Below are positions 62,569 to 64,000 of a stretch of DNA of 64,000 nucleotides, piece after piece; position 1 is the stretch's first letter, and each line of letters opens with the position of its first letter. A program made the position numbers and the translations under genes. The notes beneath the pieces are model-generated. The model saw only the letters and a program-made list of their open reading frames with translations, had not been told where the DNA came from and searched no databases. This stretch comes from Martelella alba. GTDB lineage: Bacteria > Pseudomonadota > Alphaproteobacteria > Rhizobiales > Rhizobiaceae. The stretch lies in NCBI RefSeq assembly GCF_006516955.1, contig NZ_VHLG01000017.1, forward strand, positions 20,714 through 84,713, in the 5' to 3' direction.

Positions 62569-63555
62569 TCATTTGTGAATATCGCACCAGGCTTTTTGCG
62601 CTCCCGCTTGCGGGAGCGCTTTTGCGTTATAGACACCACGGGCGATTGCCCGGGCCATTGTCATCATGGCGGCATGGCAGATATGGGCGAAATCGGCGGG
62701 GTCGGTCATCGGCTTTGCACATGTAGCCGCAGAGAGGACCGTGTCGCCATCCATCGGCAGATGGGCGGGAAAGATCGCCCGGGCAAAGCCACCATGGGCC
62801 ATGATGGCGAGGCGATGCGTCTCGGCTTTGCTAAGCACCGCATCGGTCACGATCACGCCGATCGTCGTTGCCGTCGTGGCGAGACCTTTCATCCGCAGCT
62901 GCAGATCTGTGGGGTCAAAGCCGTGAGGCTGCCCCAGTCCGCCGAATTCACTGTCCCGTTCGAAAGGGGCTGCCCAGAAGTGAGGACCGTTGCCGACCGT
63001 AACGCTGCCCATCGCATTGACGGCAACCAGTGCGCCGACGATATGGCCTGATGCGAGCGCAGAGCTGGCCGAGCCGAGACCGCCCTTGAGCGTGGCGGTT
63101 GTCGCGCCGGTACCGGCGCCGGCAGTGCCGAGAGAAAAGCGCCCGCGATCTGCGTTGCGATAGGCCTGATAGCCGAGATCACGATAGGGGGCGTGAAGCC
63201 CCCAGTCCTTGTTACCGCCATTGAGAAGATCCATCAGGATCGCCTGCGGCACGATCGGGATCCGCATGTCCGAAAGGGCGAAGCCGCGGCCATCAGCGCG
63301 AAGTCCTGATTGAACACCGCCAGCTGCATCGAGGCCGAAGGCCGAGCCACCCGAAAGAACAAAGGCATCGACAGCTTCAACGGTCGCGCCGGGCTCGAGA
63401 AGCTTTTGGTCGCGGCTGCCCGGTGCTCCGCCAAGGACGTACCCCGAGGCGACCGCCGGCTTGTCAAAGGTAATCACGGTAACCCCGGAAGCCAGATCCG
63501 GGTCTTGAGCATTGCCAACGGCAAGGCCGGAAATATCAGTGAGAAGATTGAGCAT
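62569..63555 (-). CDS. P1-family (DmpA-like) peptidase
   Basis: Protein of 328 residues of the N-terminal-nucleophile S58/P1 family, which includes L-aminopeptidase D-Ala-esterase/amidase. Visible are LTDISGLAVGNAQD, VLSGGSAFGLDAAGGV, the stretch GTGATTATLKGG, LGSASSAL with the likely autocleavage Gly-Ser, and the C-terminal DTVLSAATC and HAAMMTMARAI. The ATG at 63555 with GAGG upstream is chosen; the frame is open to 63699. Its natural substrate is unknown. The terminator of the efflux operon lies inside its 3' coding end. Confidence 0.9.
   Translation of the reverse strand: MLNLLTDISGLAVGNAQDPDLASGVTVITFDKPAVASGYVLGGAPGSRDQKLLEPGATVEAVDAFVLSGGSAFGLDAAGGVQSGLRADGRGFALSDMRIPIVPQAILMDLLNGGNKDWGLHAPYRDLGYQAYRNADRGRFSLGTAGAGTGATTATLKGGLGSASSALASGHIVGALVAVNAMGSVTVGNGPHFWAAPFERDSEFGGLGQPHGFDPTDLQLRMKGLATTATTIGVIVTDAVLSKAETHRLAIMAHGGFARAIFPAHLPMDGDTVLSAATCAKPMTDPADFAHICHAAMMTMARAIARGVYNAKALPQAGAQKAWCDIHK
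62598..62619 (+). terminator. Terminator of the efflux operon
   Basis: GCGCTCCCGC-TT-GCGGGAGCGC has 10-bp arms and is followed by TTTTGCG, 54 bp after the channel gene stop. It lies within the last codons of the convergent P1-peptidase gene. Confidence 0.65.
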
Positions 63556-63761
63556 GATACACCTCGATGAAAAGAGATGACGATGTTCTAGGCGATGCGG
63601 GTGGGAGCTGAAAGCCGAACCTGATCGAATTTGCGACTGATAGGCCGTGAAACTGGCGCTGCGCGATGCTGTCAGGGCCAGGAGCTCGCCAGCAAACATG
63701 GCAAAGGGGCGCTGATCCTGCGGGGTCTCGAAGTTTTTTACAGTTTTTTGAAAATTGCATG

Positions 63762-63790
63762 TTGACTTCGCAGGGTCCTTAACCCTATAT
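63762..63790 (+). promoter_or_regulatory. Strong promoter, probably of an rRNA operon
   Basis: TTGACT (63762-63767), a spacer of exactly 17 bp, and CTATAT (63785-63790) give a close match to the consensus promoter of alphaproteobacterial housekeeping genes. No open frame follows in the next 210 bases. Confidence 0.75.
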
Positions 63791-63796
63791 GCACAC

Positions 63797-64000
63797 CACC
63801 GACGGGGTCGCCGGTCGCTGCGGCGACTGACCTACGACCCCTTCCCGCCAATTAGCTTTGCTGGTTGACGTGTTCGAACTCAAAAGGTTTTGGCACGAGG
63901 GCGGAACACGACGGTTTTAGGATCGTCGGTTATTTGGACAAATGAATAAAGAAGAAAGAGAAACGTGGCGAGCGGCTTTGTTGGTAGGCATTATTGCTTA
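63797..64000 (+). ncRNA. Probable rRNA operon leader (16S gene expected beyond the window)
   Basis: The transcribed leader has nested inverted repeats (GGGGTCG at 63804 with CGACCCC at 63835; GTCGCCG at 63807 with CGGCGAC at 63821). It ends with TTATTTGGACAAATGAATAA and GAAGAAAGAGAAACGTGG at 63951-63968. This last stretch resembles, from memory, the segment that precedes 16S rRNA in rhizobia; the box before it is close to an antitermination boxA. No coding frame is apparent. The 16S gene itself is not in the window, so this is inference. Confidence 0.6.

Noticed and set aside
1..64000. Mobile elements, prophage, CRISPR arrays, toxin-antitoxin pairs and tRNA genes
   Set aside because: None was recognised on either strand; no transposase or integrase frame, no regularly spaced repeats.

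Overview
The window is chromosomal DNA of an alphaproteobacterium, most likely a member of the Hyphomicrobiales (Rhizobiaceae or a close relative). The evidence is the high G+C coding sequence, the long PstC and PstA proteins, a leaderless-SBP/CoA-transferase/MaoC module of a kind I recall from alphaproteobacteria, an IalB-family secreted protein, a DUF2794 protein and an E. coli-like tesA/ybbA/ybbP arrangement. I cannot name the genus. No insertion sequence, prophage, CRISPR array or tRNA gene was recognised.

Positions 1-13,400 are mostly carbon catabolism. A GH1 beta-glucosidase is cut by the left edge. An oxidoreductase/sugar isomerase pair follows, and near-identical palindromes (TGTAACGTTACA type) upstream of both units tie them together. 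Next come a TSUP permease, a GltS-type glutamate symporter and a lacI-xylB-xylA xylose operon with its own palindromic operator. A tightly coupled four-gene operon (9564-13360) encodes a Gfo/Idh dehydrogenase, a CaiB/BaiF CoA-transferase, a solute-binding-protein homologue without signal peptide, and a MaoC hydratase.

Positions 13,500-26,600 hold a secreted protein of unknown function, a TetR/reductase pair, and a complete-looking non-phosphorylative L-fucose (or similar 6-deoxy-sugar) locus: mutarotase, lactonase, IclR regulator, CUT1 ABC importer, two enolase-superfamily dehydratases, an SDR and an FAH-type hydrolase. A 22-bp element just downstream of the -10 region of this operon recurs upstream of the four-gene CoA-transferase operon, so the two units are probably co-regulated. 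This link to a leaderless binding protein is the most interesting point in the window.

Positions 26,500-41,800 contain a small coiled-coil protein with PY-like motifs, an orphan DeoR regulator, a conserved membrane protein, the phosphate regulon (phoR-pstSCAB-phoU-phoB), a DUF805 protein, pyrE, a fructokinase and two tandem paralogous lipoproteins.

Positions 41,800-64,000 are mainly housekeeping: acetyltransferases, a Bax-inhibitor-1 protein, the ybbAP-type exporter with divergent tesA, thpR, an arsenate-reductase-like tyrosine phosphatase, a pterin dehydratase, DUF1232, IalB, rlmN, a LysE exporter, purC, a TetR-controlled RND tripartite efflux system and a P1-family peptidase. The right edge has a strong promoter (TTGACT-N17-CTATAT) and a structured untranslated leader that looks like the start of an rRNA operon lying beyond the window.
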